This document shows positions 1 through 7,292 of a stretch of DNA of 41,997 bases, piece by piece. Each line of letters begins with the position of its first letter. Position 1 is the first letter of the stretch. The notes under the pieces are model-generated. The model searched no databases and was not told the DNA's origin. It saw only the letters and a program-made list of their open reading frames with translations. Position numbers and translations under genes: made by a program. Source of the stretch: Sporosarcina sp. NCCP-2222 (GTDB lineage: Bacteria; Bacillota; Bacilli; Bacillales_A; Planococcaceae); the NCBI RefSeq assembly GCF_023168145.1, contig NZ_BQYK01000002.1:353539-395535 (forward strand), in the 5' to 3' direction.

Positions 1-26
1 TTTTTTGTGGTGATGAAGGTGCAATT

Positions 27-245
27 GAGACTGACAATCGAGGATTCTTTCAAGAATACGAGAAAAATAAGCGAGCCTCCTCAGACAAAGGAGCGGTTTA
101 ACGGAAGATATGAGAGGCCTGGCAGAAGATACGAGTGGTTACAAAGGTATTCGAGAGGTTACTGGAATAAACGAGCGGTTTGGAAGCACAATCGAGCGGT
201 CACAGCGATATGCGAGTGGTTCGGGCCAATAAACGAGAGGTCACG
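27..245. repeat. degenerate intergenic array, period about 20.6 bp
   Basis: Eight clear copies of a CGAGNGGTT-like core lie with their GAG at 91, 112, 133, 153, 173, 194, 214 and 235, that is at steps of 20 or 21 bp. Weaker copies are at 27, 40, 60 and 73. The stretch between cores is not conserved. The reading frame that crosses it has no ribosome site and no recognisable protein, so I read this as non-coding repeat. It lies beyond the terminator of wrbA. The period matches the two cleaner arrays at 9121 and 18581, but the core is different. Confidence 0.7.
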
Positions 246-332
246 AATTCGTGTTATCCCTGGACCTCATGATATGCCTGCCATTCCAAAGGCTTTATTC
301 ACAAGCAGGTATGCTCGTTACGGCAAAAATAA

Positions 333-354
333 AAAACCGGCACATGCCGGTTTT
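333..354 (-). terminator. terminator of the mhqO-mhqD-wrbA operon
   Basis: AAAACCGGCA pairs with TGCCGGTTTT around a tiny loop, directly after the wrbA stop. On the minus strand it is followed by a T-rich tail. Confidence 0.8.
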
Positions 355-359
355 CCATT

Positions 360-965
360 TTAAGCTTCCAAATGCGCTAATGCTCTCGCTACTTGTACTG
401 TTCGTTTGGCTTGATGTTTGACTGCCGCTTGAACATCTTCGATCATTTTGCCATCTTGGCCGACCGTGACGCTTGTTCCATATGGATTGCCCCCCGCACC
501 GAAAATGACTGGATCTGTATATCCCGGTGCTACTACAATGGCACCCCAGTGATACATGGTTGTATAAAGAGAAAGGATAGTCGCTTCCTGGCCGCCATGA
601 GGATTTTGAGCGGATGACATGGCACTGACCGCTTTGTTGGCCAGTTTTCCCTTTGCCCAGAGACCGCCTGTCGTATCCAAGAAATTCTTCATCTGGCCTG
701 GCATATTGCCGAAACGTGTGGGAACGCTGAAAATAATGGCATCTGCCCATTCAAGGTCATCCGGCTTTACTTCCGGTACATCCTTCGTTGCTTCCACATT
801 CGCTTTCCATGCCGGATTTGATTCGATGGCTGCTTGTGGAGCTGTTTCGGCCGCCTTTAGAATCCGAACTTCCGAACCGGCTTCCTTCGCCGCTTCTGCC
901 GCCCATTTTGCCAGTTGATAATTCGTACCGCCTGAACTGTAATACACGATTGCTGTTTTCACCAT
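360..965 (-). CDS. wrbA: WrbA-family NAD(P)H:quinone oxidoreductase
   Basis: This is a 201-residue flavodoxin-fold protein. It shows the FMN phosphate loop [10 protein letters not shown] near residues 10-19 and the WrbA signature [20 protein letters not shown] around 82-101; the length is normal for the family. WrbA enzymes reduce quinones by two electrons using NAD(P)H, avoiding semiquinones, and act in the cytosol. The gene starts 12 bases after the mhqD stop, so it is the third gene of the MhqR-type operon. In B. subtilis MhqR controls other quinone reductases (MhqN, AzoR2); WrbA probably fills that role here. The start ATG has an AGAGGTG ribosome site. Confidence 0.88.
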   Translation of the reverse strand: MVKTAIVYYSSGGTNYQLAKWAAEAAKEAGSEVRILKAAETAPQAAIESNPAWKANVEATKDVPEVKPDDLEWADAIIFSVPTRFGNMPGQMKNFLDTTGGLWAKGKLANKAVSAMSSAQNPHGGQEATILSLYTTMYHWGAIVVAPGYTDPVIFGAGGNPYGTSVTVGQDGKMIEDVQAAVKHQAKRTVQVARALAHLEA

Positions 966-977
966 TTCACAACACCT

Positions 978-1583
978 CTATATTATATTTTTTTCATACC
1001 ATTTTGCCGCTGCCGCTACTTCCGTCTGCGTCAGCGAATGTCCGTTCATTTCCCAATGAACCTCTGTTTGGGCGCCAGCTTCAGTGAGCAAGCTGTCCAA
1101 GTCCATCGTTTCTTGCGCAGGACAGATGGGGTCATTTTTTCCAGCTGTAATGAATACCGGAACACCCGTTAAATCAGGCAATCCGATGCCACGCCGGGGG
1201 ACCATTGGATGATGCAATATCGCACCTTTCAATGACTTGGCATAATGAAACAACAAGCTTGCAGCGATGTTCGCACCATTCGAATAACCAATCGCTACGA
1301 TATTTGATCTGTCAAAATGATATTCCGCCGCTGCCTCATCTAAAAAAGCATCAAGTTCCTTTGTCCGGAAAATCAAATCTTCTTCATCAAACACACCTTC
1401 TGCAAGCCGTTTGAAAAAACGCGGCATTCCGTTTTCCAACACATTTCCTCTGACACTTAACACCGAGGCTTCCTCGTCAATCATTCGCCCAAGTGGCAAC
1501 AAGTCCTGTTCCGTTCCGCCAGTGCCATGCAATAACAATAGCGTCGGATGCTGCGGATTCCCCGCTTGAAAAATATGCTTCAT
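978..1583 (-). CDS. mhqD: MhqD-like carboxylesterase / alpha-beta hydrolase
   Basis: The 201-residue protein has the alpha/beta-hydrolase triad: Ser101 in GYSNGAN, Asp151 in GKNDP and His182 in NGHSL, plus the oxyanion stretch LLLLHGTGG at 15-23. It matches the phospholipase/carboxylesterase family that includes B. subtilis MhqD, an MhqR-regulated hydrolase induced by quinones and catechols; its natural substrate is not firmly known. The ATG overlaps the mhqO stop as ATGA, which indicates translational coupling. It is co-transcribed with mhqO and wrbA. Confidence 0.82.
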   Translation of the reverse strand: MKHIFQAGNPQHPTLLLLHGTGGTEQDLLPLGRMIDEEASVLSVRGNVLENGMPRFFKRLAEGVFDEEDLIFRTKELDAFLDEAAAEYHFDRSNIVAIGYSNGANIAASLLFHYAKSLKGAILHHPMVPRRGIGLPDLTGVPVFITAGKNDPICPAQETMDLDSLLTEAGAQTEVHWEMNGHSLTQTEVAAAAKWYEKNII

Positions 1584-2521
1584 TCATTTCCCCGCCTTTC
1601 ACGGACTGTAAAGGGGATTAAGGCTGAGTTGAGCCGATCCCGGTATTGCTCATATTGTGGTGGCAGCATTAATGACGATCCCATAGTTCCAAGTGACTCA
1701 TCGACAGCAAAGCCCGGGGGATCCGTTGCAATTTCAAATAAAATCTCACCCGACTCCTGAAAATAAATGGAATTAAAATAGTTCCGATCTTGAACAGGTG
1801 TCACATGGAAACCTTTCTGCCGTAATAGCTTGCTCCATTCTTGCTGATCATAATCATCGATGGCACGAAAAGCAATATGATGGACAACCCCAACTCCCAT
1901 ACTGCCGCGCCCTGTTGGTTTTAATTTCAGATCGACTTGATTCCCAATAGAGGCTTCGGATTGAAAACGGACCATATCATCCTCCTTGCCAATTTGCTCG
2001 AATCCCATTTCCAAAAGAAGTCCTGCTGTTTCCTCCGGGTTGGATGAAAGCAGAGTCGCGACCGCAAATCCATTGATCGCCTCTTTTGGAGATATGCCAG
2101 AGAATGACCATGAATTCACGGGGACATTTCCCCGTTCTACAAGCTCCAGTTGCAAGCCGTGCGGATCTGAAAATGACAAATACCGTTCGTTAAAGCGGCT
2201 CTTAATGGTAAACGGGATGTTTAAACTCTGTAATCGCTCTTCCCAAAATGAAAAGGATCCCTTTGGTATGGCGAATGCGGTTACTCCGACCTGCCCATCC
2301 CCGATTTTCCCTTGATACGCGCCCGCCCAGTTGAAGAACGTCATAATCGTACCGGGTTCACCGGCTTCATTGCCAAAATATAAATGGTACGTTCCTGGAT
2401 CATCAAAGTTCACCGTCTTTTTCACAAGTCGCAGGCCTAACACGCCCGCATAAAAATCAGTGTTTTCCTGAGGATGGCCGACGATTGCCGTTATATGATG
2501 AATTCCTGCTGTTTTCTTCAT
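1580..2521 (-). CDS. mhqO: MhqO-like ring-cleaving dioxygenase (VOC/glyoxalase fold)
   Basis: This 313-residue protein has two vicinal-oxygen-chelate halves. Likely metal ligands are the His at 8-9 (GIHHITAI), a His in VVHHIAFRA in the second half, and a Glu in ILFEIATDPPGF. MhqO-type enzymes are extradiol-type dioxygenases thought to open hydroquinone or catechol rings. It is the first gene of a three-gene quinone-defence operon. The start has the ribosome site CCGAGGTG, and immediately upstream are a sigma-A promoter and a palindromic operator matching the MhqR box. Confidence 0.85.
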   Translation of the reverse strand: MKKTAGIHHITAIVGHPQENTDFYAGVLGLRLVKKTVNFDDPGTYHLYFGNEAGEPGTIMTFFNWAGAYQGKIGDGQVGVTAFAIPKGSFSFWEERLQSLNIPFTIKSRFNERYLSFSDPHGLQLELVERGNVPVNSWSFSGISPKEAINGFAVATLLSSNPEETAGLLLEMGFEQIGKEDDMVRFQSEASIGNQVDLKLKPTGRGSMGVGVVHHIAFRAIDDYDQQEWSKLLRQKGFHVTPVQDRNYFNSIYFQESGEILFEIATDPPGFAVDESLGTMGSSLMLPPQYEQYRDRLNSALIPFTVRERRGNE

Positions 2522-2538
2522 GCTTTACACCTCGGATT

Positions 2539-2571
2539 TATCTCGAAATAAAATATCTTGAATTCGAGATA
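2539..2571. promoter_or_regulatory. MhqR-type operator plus extra half-site
   Basis: TATCTTGAATTCGAGATA at 2554-2571 is an 18-bp near-perfect palindrome matching, from memory, the MhqR box known in Bacillus (TATCTCGAATTCGAGATA). It starts just downstream of the -10, a blocking position. A further half-site TATCTCGAA lies at 2539-2547. No mhqR gene is in the window. Confidence 0.75.
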
Positions 2572-2600
2572 ATAGTATCAAATTGAAAACTTCCTGTCAA
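2572..2600 (-). promoter_or_regulatory. sigma-A promoter of mhqO
   Basis: On the minus strand TTGACA (2595-2600) is separated by 17 bp from TACTAT (2572-2577). The -35 lies in the loop of the hairpin 2583-2615. Confidence 0.65.
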
Positions 2601-2615
2601 AAAAGAAGTTTTCAA
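2583..2615 (-). terminator. hairpin downstream of the DUF3238-like gene
   Basis: TTGAAAACTTC and GAAGTTTTCAA form a perfect 11-bp stem 9 bases past the stop at 2624. The tail after it is only moderately T-rich, so termination is probable, not certain. It overlaps the mhqO promoter. Confidence 0.5.
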
Positions 2616-2623
2616 TCATCCGC

Positions 2624-3820
2624 TCACTCAAAGTTCGAGCAACGCCAATAATGATAAGCGATAATATCGGACATGAAGGCAAGCCCTTTACTTTCCACTT
2701 GCAAAACCGGCTCCCATTCTCCATCGTGCCCACGGGATAAGTAAATCTCATGTTCTGGCGCAGGATCAAAATAGCCGGATATGTCAAACGTGCCATGGCG
2801 CCGTAGGACAGCCTTCACTTCATAATCGATGTTCGGGGCGGTCGTTAAAGGATTGCCGACCGAGTGCTCCAAAAGGAAACCAGATTCCTCCTTCTGATGA
2901 TCTAACCTTTTTAATGTAATGCCGTCTGGTGAGGCGGTCTTCTTTTCCTTAAATTGTTTCAAGTAATCGTATGCAATCGAAGGGCCGACTTCCTTCGTAA
3001 ACGTCATTGGATGTTTTTCCAGATCATAAGCCAGTTCGATATCAACCCGTGTACGAAACGATTCTCCTTGCGGATCAAAACCACGTCCGTCCCCATGAAA
3101 ATAATGATTTGGCGACAGCATATTCGGATTTTTTATCCATTCCTCCCGCAGGAAAGTAGTGTAACGGAATTTCCAATGGTTAACCGGCTTCAACATTCGT
3201 TCTCTTTGATTAACGGGAAGAAGCAAGTCGTTCGGCTTTCCAATCCATTTAATCATCGTAAACGTTTCGGATGCTGTCTCCTTCTGGCTTGTCGACGGGT
3301 TCAATGCCCCATAAATCGTGGAAAACATGGATTTCACCGTAGTCAATTTTTCTTCAGATTCTACCAATGGCCGTTTTGCCCGAATGGCATATGCGTAAGA
3401 CTGATCCAACGAAATATTCCGGTCGATATATCGGTTGGATTTGACCGTGTCCACCAGCTCGCCGTTTCTGAATACCTCGTATTCTTCTATATTCTTGATT
3501 CGTTCCCACGAAAGGGCGATTTGTGTTTTAGCCACAATGGTTGTCATGACTAGCGATTGTAACGGATTCTCGATATTTTTCTTTTCTGCGAAAGCAGAAG
3601 TTTGCATCGCAATAACATCTACAACTCCATTATTGACAACTCGTTCAATCGTATAATGATACAGTTTTCCATGTTTGAAGTCGCCGTCCTGAAATTCCGG
3701 CACGTTTCCTTCATATAAATGTTCGCCATCTTTGTATACATTGTAGAAGCCCCCGACATCATTCCATGTGAAGGAAATCAAATCATGTTCATGTTTTACA
3801 TGCTTAACCTCAAAATTCAT
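2624..3820 (-). CDS. fibronectin type III-like / DUF3238-type protein
   Basis: The 398-residue protein has no signal peptide or membrane segment. Its first 170 residues look like two fibronectin-III-like beta modules (SFTWNDVGGFYNVYKDGE and LSWERIKNIEEYEVFRNGE have the usual WxxV..YxVY..G pattern). The C-terminal half (HYFHGDGRGFDPQGESFRTR onward) resembles a domain of unknown function found in Bacillus that I recall as DUF3238; that name is from memory. The start has a strong AAGGAGGG site. It stands alone between hairpins, upstream of mhqO. Function unknown; a binding or adhesion-like role would be a guess. Confidence 0.6.
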   Translation of the reverse strand: MNFEVKHVKHEHDLISFTWNDVGGFYNVYKDGEHLYEGNVPEFQDGDFKHGKLYHYTIERVVNNGVVDVIAMQTSAFAEKKNIENPLQSLVMTTIVAKTQIALSWERIKNIEEYEVFRNGELVDTVKSNRYIDRNISLDQSYAYAIRAKRPLVESEEKLTTVKSMFSTIYGALNPSTSQKETASETFTMIKWIGKPNDLLLPVNQRERMLKPVNHWKFRYTTFLREEWIKNPNMLSPNHYFHGDGRGFDPQGESFRTRVDIELAYDLEKHPMTFTKEVGPSIAYDYLKQFKEKKTASPDGITLKRLDHQKEESGFLLEHSVGNPLTTAPNIDYEVKAVLRRHGTFDISGYFDPAPEHEIYLSRGHDGEWEPVLQVESKGLAFMSDIIAYHYWRCSNFE

Positions 3821-3983
3821 GGCTCATCCCTCCTTCTTACCATTGTGTTGTACTTTTCATGCCATTAAACATGAGAGCCGATCTAGTACGTCAATCCCCT
3901 TCTTCCCACCCTGCCAAACGTTATAACAGAGCCCCACAATGGGGTTACGCGTCCGATTTTCATATCCAAATGGACAAAGTACA

Positions 3984-4009
3984 GGCGCATGACATCTACA
4001 TCATGCGCC
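3984..4009 (-). terminator. hairpin downstream of the ABC-F gene
   Basis: GGCGCATGA and TCATGCGCC pair perfectly (9 bp), 6 bases beyond the stop at 4015. There is no good T-tract, so it may be a weak terminator or a 3' stabilising hairpin. Confidence 0.45.
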
Positions 4010-4014
4010 AAAAA

Positions 4015-5673
4015 TCATCTATTCAATTCTCTTAATTTCCTGCTCACCTCATGAAAGGCCGCATCCAATTCCTTATAGCGGTCACTTCCTGGCATCTCCA
4101 TGCTTAATTGTCCTAAAACGGCTTGCAGCTCGGTTTCAAGACGCAGTCGATCCTCCGGTGTCTTCCTTTCCTCGGGAGCGTCTTTCCGATCCACCCATTC
4201 TTGAAACGTCACGGGCCGTTTCTGTACCGTGCCCTTCTCAAATAGCAGAAGGCCCTTCGCCAGTTTTTCGATGAAATACCGGTCATGGGAGGCAATAAGC
4301 AACGTGCCGGGAAAGGCTTCCAAAGTCTTTTCCAACTGCTCTCGTGAGGGCAAATCGAGATGATTTGTCGGCTCATCCAGCAACAACACATCGGTCCCTT
4401 GCAAGATAAACTGCATCAGCTTCACTTTAACCCGTTCGCCTTGGCTTAATTCGCCTAACTTCAACCCCCAATGGATCTCTGTCAAACCGAGATTTGCCAG
4501 CTGTGTCCGCAGCTTCCCCTGTTCTGCAAATGAATTCCGATGAAAATGCTCCGCCATCGTAATATCCTGCGGCAAATCTAGGACGGCCTGGCTCATATAC
4601 CCGATAGATAATCCGTTAGATAGCCAGACCTCACCTTCACATACAGCGTTCCCGGTCAAAATGGAAAAAAGGGTAGATTTCCCGCTTCCATTTGGTCCAA
4701 TCAGTGCCAGTCTCTCGCCCGCTTGCACAGTGAAGGAGACATTCGAAAAGAGCTGTTGATTACCGTAAGATTTTTGGACATTTTGCAGCTCCATGACGCG
4801 GTGCCCTTTTTTACGCTCTCCTTTGACATCAAACCATACGGTCGTCTCTTCGGCCGGTTTCTCCACCCGCTCTTTTGCAAGTTTCGCCCCCAGTCTTTTT
4901 TGCATCGATCGAATTTGGACATCTTTCTTCTTCGCTTTTACTCGATAATATTCTTTCGCTCCGCCCTTTTTGGTCGATTCGGCATGCGCCTTGGCGGACC
5001 ATTCTTTCAGCTGGGCGATTTGTTCCTGCACTTGTTTAATTTCCCGTTGCTGTTTTTCATAGTGATGTACCTGAATGGCGTGCGCCTGCTCTTTTTTCTC
5101 ACGGTAGCTCGTATAGTTCCCTGTATATACGGTCATCTTTCCATCTTCCAGCTCCAGCACATAATCCGCTGTCTGGTCAATGAAGTGGCGGTCATGGGAC
5201 ACAATGAGATAGGTCGCCTGCTTTTGATTGATCACACGAACGAGCTCCTCCAAACTTTCCGCATCCATATGATTTGTCGGTTCATCGAGCAATACGAGCT
5301 GGCTGTTTCGCGATAGAGCGGCCGACAAACGAATTTTCATCCGTTCGCCCCCACTTGCGGTCGCGTAGCGGACATGATCCGGAAGATGCCACTTGGAACG
5401 GTAAACATACATTTCCCCGGTGTTTTCCTGATCTCCTTCCTCCCGTTGCTCCTGTTTAAAATAAGTCAGGCTTGGGCGCGGCCCAACCCAATGCAGGGAA
5501 CCGGAAGTAGGAGCCAGTTCCCCTGCCAAAATAGACAGCAGCGTAGATTTACCGGCTCCATTTGCCCCGACAATCGCAACGCATGCGTCTTGCGGAATCT
5601 CGGCTGAAACAGCATCCAATATCGTTGTTTCACCAATTTTATAGCTTATTTCTTTAATCTTTCCCAGTAGCAT
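4015..5673 (-). CDS. vmlR: VmlR-like ABC-F ribosome-protection protein
   Basis: About 552 residues with two ABC ATPase domains and no membrane segments. Walker A motifs are GANGAGKST and GPNGSGKST, signatures are SGGER and SQGER, and Walker B ends in LLDEPTNH twice. The long charged interdomain linker contains SAKAHAESTKKGGAKEYYRV, which closely matches B. subtilis VmlR as I remember it, and a C-terminal helical extension follows. VmlR binds the ribosomal E site and dislodges virginiamycin M, lincosamides and pleuromutilins. I chose the ATG at 5673, 7 bases from AGGAGG; the in-frame TTG at 5700 precedes the ribosome site. Expression is controlled by the leader described at 5699-5880. Confidence 0.78.
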   Translation of the reverse strand: MLLGKIKEISYKIGETTILDAVSAEIPQDACVAIVGANGAGKSTLLSILAGELAPTSGSLHWVGPRPSLTYFKQEQREEGDQENTGEMYVYRSKWHLPDHVRYATASGGERMKIRLSAALSRNSQLVLLDEPTNHMDAESLEELVRVINQKQATYLIVSHDRHFIDQTADYVLELEDGKMTVYTGNYTSYREKKEQAHAIQVHHYEKQQREIKQVQEQIAQLKEWSAKAHAESTKKGGAKEYYRVKAKKKDVQIRSMQKRLGAKLAKERVEKPAEETTVWFDVKGERKKGHRVMELQNVQKSYGNQQLFSNVSFTVQAGERLALIGPNGSGKSTLFSILTGNAVCEGEVWLSNGLSIGYMSQAVLDLPQDITMAEHFHRNSFAEQGKLRTQLANLGLTEIHWGLKLGELSQGERVKVKLMQFILQGTDVLLLDEPTNHLDLPSREQLEKTLEAFPGTLLIASHDRYFIEKLAKGLLLFEKGTVQKRPVTFQEWVDRKDAPEERKTPEDRLRLETELQAVLGQLSMEMPGSDRYKELDAAFHEVSRKLRELNR

Positions 5674-5698
5674 ACACATTCCTCCTATTTGGAGGGAC

Positions 5699-5731
5699 AA
5701 AAAAATCCCTCCGTATTGGAACGGAAGGATT
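5699..5731 (-). terminator. attenuator terminator in the vmlR leader
   Basis: AATCCTTCCGT pairs with ACGGAGGGATT (11 bp, one G-U), followed by seven T on the minus strand, ending just before the vmlR ribosome site. It would abort transcription unless the upstream antiterminator forms. Confidence 0.85.
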
Positions 5732-5867
5732 AGTCAGGAAAAACACAAAGAAACCCCGTACAATAGGGCTGCTTTACGTATAAGTAAAAATGGACAGACT
5801 AATCCCGTTTTCCGTTCGGATTCAAATAAAATTTCGTCGGAAATTGAGATTAGTTAATCACTGTCCA
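5727..5867 (-). promoter_or_regulatory. antiterminator/anti-antiterminator of the vmlR leader
   Basis: In the minus-strand RNA TGGACAG, ACTAATC and TTTCCG (5867-5838) pair with CGGAAA, GATTAGT and CTGTCCA (5814-5791), a 20-bp interrupted helix. Alternatively GGATTAGTC (5805-5797) pairs with GACTAATCC (5735-5727), which contains the first bases of the terminator stem. The two folds exclude each other, as expected for ribosome-mediated attenuation. Confidence 0.75.
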
Positions 5868-5868
5868 C
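5854..5868 (-). CDS. four-codon upstream ORF in the vmlR leader
   Basis: GTG GAC AGT GAT TAA (M-D-S-D) follows an AAAGGG ribosome-site-like sequence by 6 bases. It lies inside the 5' strand of the anti-antiterminator helix, so a ribosome stalled here by an antibiotic would free the 3' strand for antitermination. Very short uORFs are known in leaders of antibiotic-resistance ABC-F genes. The exact start is inferred. Confidence 0.5.
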   Translation of the reverse strand: MDSD

Positions 5869-6056
5869 CCTCAGCCCTTTCAATAAATAGTCTACATAGT
5901 TTACCATACTGGACGTGTAAAGTCATTATAATTTTCAGATATCAAAAACGAATGAGCTTACTTGTCCGCCGTACGGAAAAGCACTAGAGGACAACCAATT
6001 TTTTGGTACAGCATCCGTTCGATAGGCTTATATTGCATCATCCTGCCGGCTTCTCC

Positions 6057-6085
6057 TTGTATTAACTATAAAAAGTTGATAGGAT
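6057..6085 (+). promoter_or_regulatory. candidate promoter of the structured RNA
   Basis: TTGTAT (6057-6062), a 17-bp spacer and TAGGAT (6080-6085) point to transcription starting near 6091, exactly where the closing stem of the putative RNA begins. Confidence 0.45.
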
Positions 6086-6090
6086 AGCTT

Positions 6091-6369
6091 GCATCGGTGA
6101 CCATACGAATAGGTAACCTACATCAGCCTGCACGGAACGCGACATGGAAGCCTGCGTTTTGGAATGCCATCGATGCATTCCACTCAGCAAAGGTTCCTTC
6201 TGGCTGAAACAAGTTAAGCCTTCGGTCGATGTTGTGACTCTAGTACATCGATGCGATACACTAAATAACCACGTTATTTCTAATGACGCCTCCCCTGTGA
6301 CATAGAAATGGAACGGACTTTTCGTATTCTCACCGATGCAGAGCCTCTTTTTCAAGGGAGGCTCTTTTT
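6091..6369 (+). ncRNA. candidate multi-branched structured RNA, unknown family
   Basis: No protein gene fits this gene-free stretch. GCATCGGTGA-cc-ATACGAA (6091-6109) pairs with TTCGTAT-tc-TCACCGATGC (6321-6339). Inside are TAGG/CCTA (6110-6120), TCAGCC/GGCTGA (6123-6128 with 6202-6207), GGAAC/GTTCC (6134-6138 with 6193-6197), GGAATGC/GCATTCC (6161-6181), TCGATGT/ACATCGA (6226-6251) and AAATAAC/GTTATTT (6263-6279). A terminator follows at once. I do not recognise 6S, SRP, tmRNA, RNase P or a riboswitch. The alternative is a small inverted-repeat mobile element, but I see no target duplication. Confidence 0.5.
6340..6369 (+). terminator. intrinsic terminator, plus strand
   Basis: AGAGCCTC pairs with GAGGCTCT around a 10-base loop, followed by TTTTT. 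No annotated plus-strand gene lies upstream, which supports a transcript at 6091-6369. On the minus strand there is no T-tract. Confidence 0.75.
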
Positions 6370-6916
6370 AATTGGACTCCTCTGTCCAAATTCGCTTCAT
6401 CTCTACTTGTCCATCTTTCTGCGTGACCTGATAGACATCCGGATTCGTTAACGCCTGCCATTCCTTAAACCCGATCCTTTCATCAAAGCAGCGAAGCAGT
6501 AATGTCATCAAGTTTCCATGTGTCACGATTACACTATGGGAACCATCCGGCAATTCGTCGACAACATCACATACCCGGCTCATCGCTTCGTTAGAAGACT
6601 CCCCTCCTTCATACGTAAGATTCAAATCAAGGAAAGTGTCCTCCAGTTTGATAAGCCAGTCTTCAAAATCATGTTCACTCAATGTTCTTTCCGCCAAACG
6701 GCTATCTTCTTCGTAATAAATTCCTTTTTGATCGGACAATGGCTGGGCAGTCATTCTGGCACGAAGAAAGGGACTCGTAATAATCCGATCCACTAGTTTA
6801 TCTTCAAAAAAATCAGCCAGTTTGCTAGCTTGCATTACGCCATTTGCGGTCAGGTCAGCATGTGCAGACTGACCTTCCGCCTCGCAATGCCGTACAATAT
6901 ATATCGTTTTCTCCAT
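6368..6916 (-). CDS. histidine phosphatase family protein
   Basis: The 182-residue cytosolic protein has the phosphoglycerate-mutase-like motif RHCEAEG (the His becomes phosphorylated), the conserved SPFLRARMTA and the second catalytic His in VTHGNLMTLLL. This fold covers phosphatases for sugars, nucleotides and phosphoserine; the substrate here cannot be told. I start at the ATG at 6916, which lies 8 bases after AGGAGG; a longer frame back to 6937 would include the ribosome site. Single gene, stop overlapping the plus-strand terminator. Confidence 0.85.
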   Translation of the reverse strand: MEKTIYIVRHCEAEGQSAHADLTANGVMQASKLADFFEDKLVDRIITSPFLRARMTAQPLSDQKGIYYEEDSRLAERTLSEHDFEDWLIKLEDTFLDLNLTYEGGESSNEAMSRVCDVVDELPDGSHSVIVTHGNLMTLLLRCFDERIGFKEWQALTNPDVYQVTQKDGQVEMKRIWTEESN

Positions 6917-7063
6917 GAGAAACGCCTCCTTTCTCATTATTTTCCCTTCTCTATTTCAGTAGAAACCTGTCAGGCTAATCTCGCGTGAATCAAGCTTAGA
7001 CAAATACATTGCATAGACCTTTCTGTTCCAACCATCCTACGGAAAAGGAGGTTGGCTAAATCC

Positions 7064-7255
7064 ATGGATAACGAAACGAATCGAACGGTTGCCGGCACGG
7101 ATATTAACGAGGTCAAACGGCAAAATGCCAATTCCGGCCTGACCTATAACGAAGTGAAAGCATTGATTGCTAAAACCGGAGGAAAAGGGACGGGCGTCTA
7201 CAGTGACACAAGCCCAGAGATGGTCAAAAAGCAAATCGAGCGAGATCAGTCATGA
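7064..7255 (+). CDS. small spore-protein-like protein (gamma-SASP-like N-terminus)
   Basis: This 63-residue hydrophilic protein begins with NRTVAGTDINEVKRQNANS, which matches the AGT(D/N)xxxVKxQN motif of gamma-type small acid-soluble spore proteins. The rest (TYNEVKALIAKTGGKG...) is not a second SASP repeat. Gamma-SASPs are amino-acid reserves of the spore core. The ATG at 7064 sits 12 bases after AAAGGAGG, slightly long; a TTG at 7052 directly abuts the site and is unlikely. Assignment to the SASP family is an inference from the motif. Confidence 0.6.
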   Translation: MDNETNRTVAGTDINEVKRQNANSGLTYNEVKALIAKTGGKGTGVYSDTSPEMVKKQIERDQS

Positions 7256-7286
7256 AAAAAGGGTTTCCAATATGACTTGGAAACCC
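7255..7286. terminator. terminator between convergent genes
   Basis: GGGTTTCCAA and TTGGAAACCC form a 10-bp stem. Six A on its left give the minus-strand hydrolase gene a good T-tract; on the plus strand the tail is weaker. Confidence 0.75.
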
Positions 7287-7292
7287 TACTTA

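Noticed and set aside
7..363. 118-codon plus-strand frame over the first array
   Set aside because: The composition follows the repeat, it lacks a ribosome site and it runs through the wrbA terminator.
4209..5607. Several short frames within the vmlR-like gene on both strands
   Set aside because: Shadow frames of a strongly conserved ABC-F coding region.
6091..6339. Miniature inverted-repeat transposable element
   Set aside because: Terminal repeats would fit, but I see no flanking target duplication, and promoter and terminator match a transcript; kept only as the alternative explanation.
6062..6355. 97-codon minus-strand frame opposite the structured RNA
   Set aside because: No ribosome site, no recognisable protein, and the plus-strand terminator and helices explain the stretch better.
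6964..7020. Sigma-G promoter for the SASP-like gene (TGAATC ... CATAGAC)
   Set aside because: Both boxes are imperfect and the spacing is too long by 2-3 bp.
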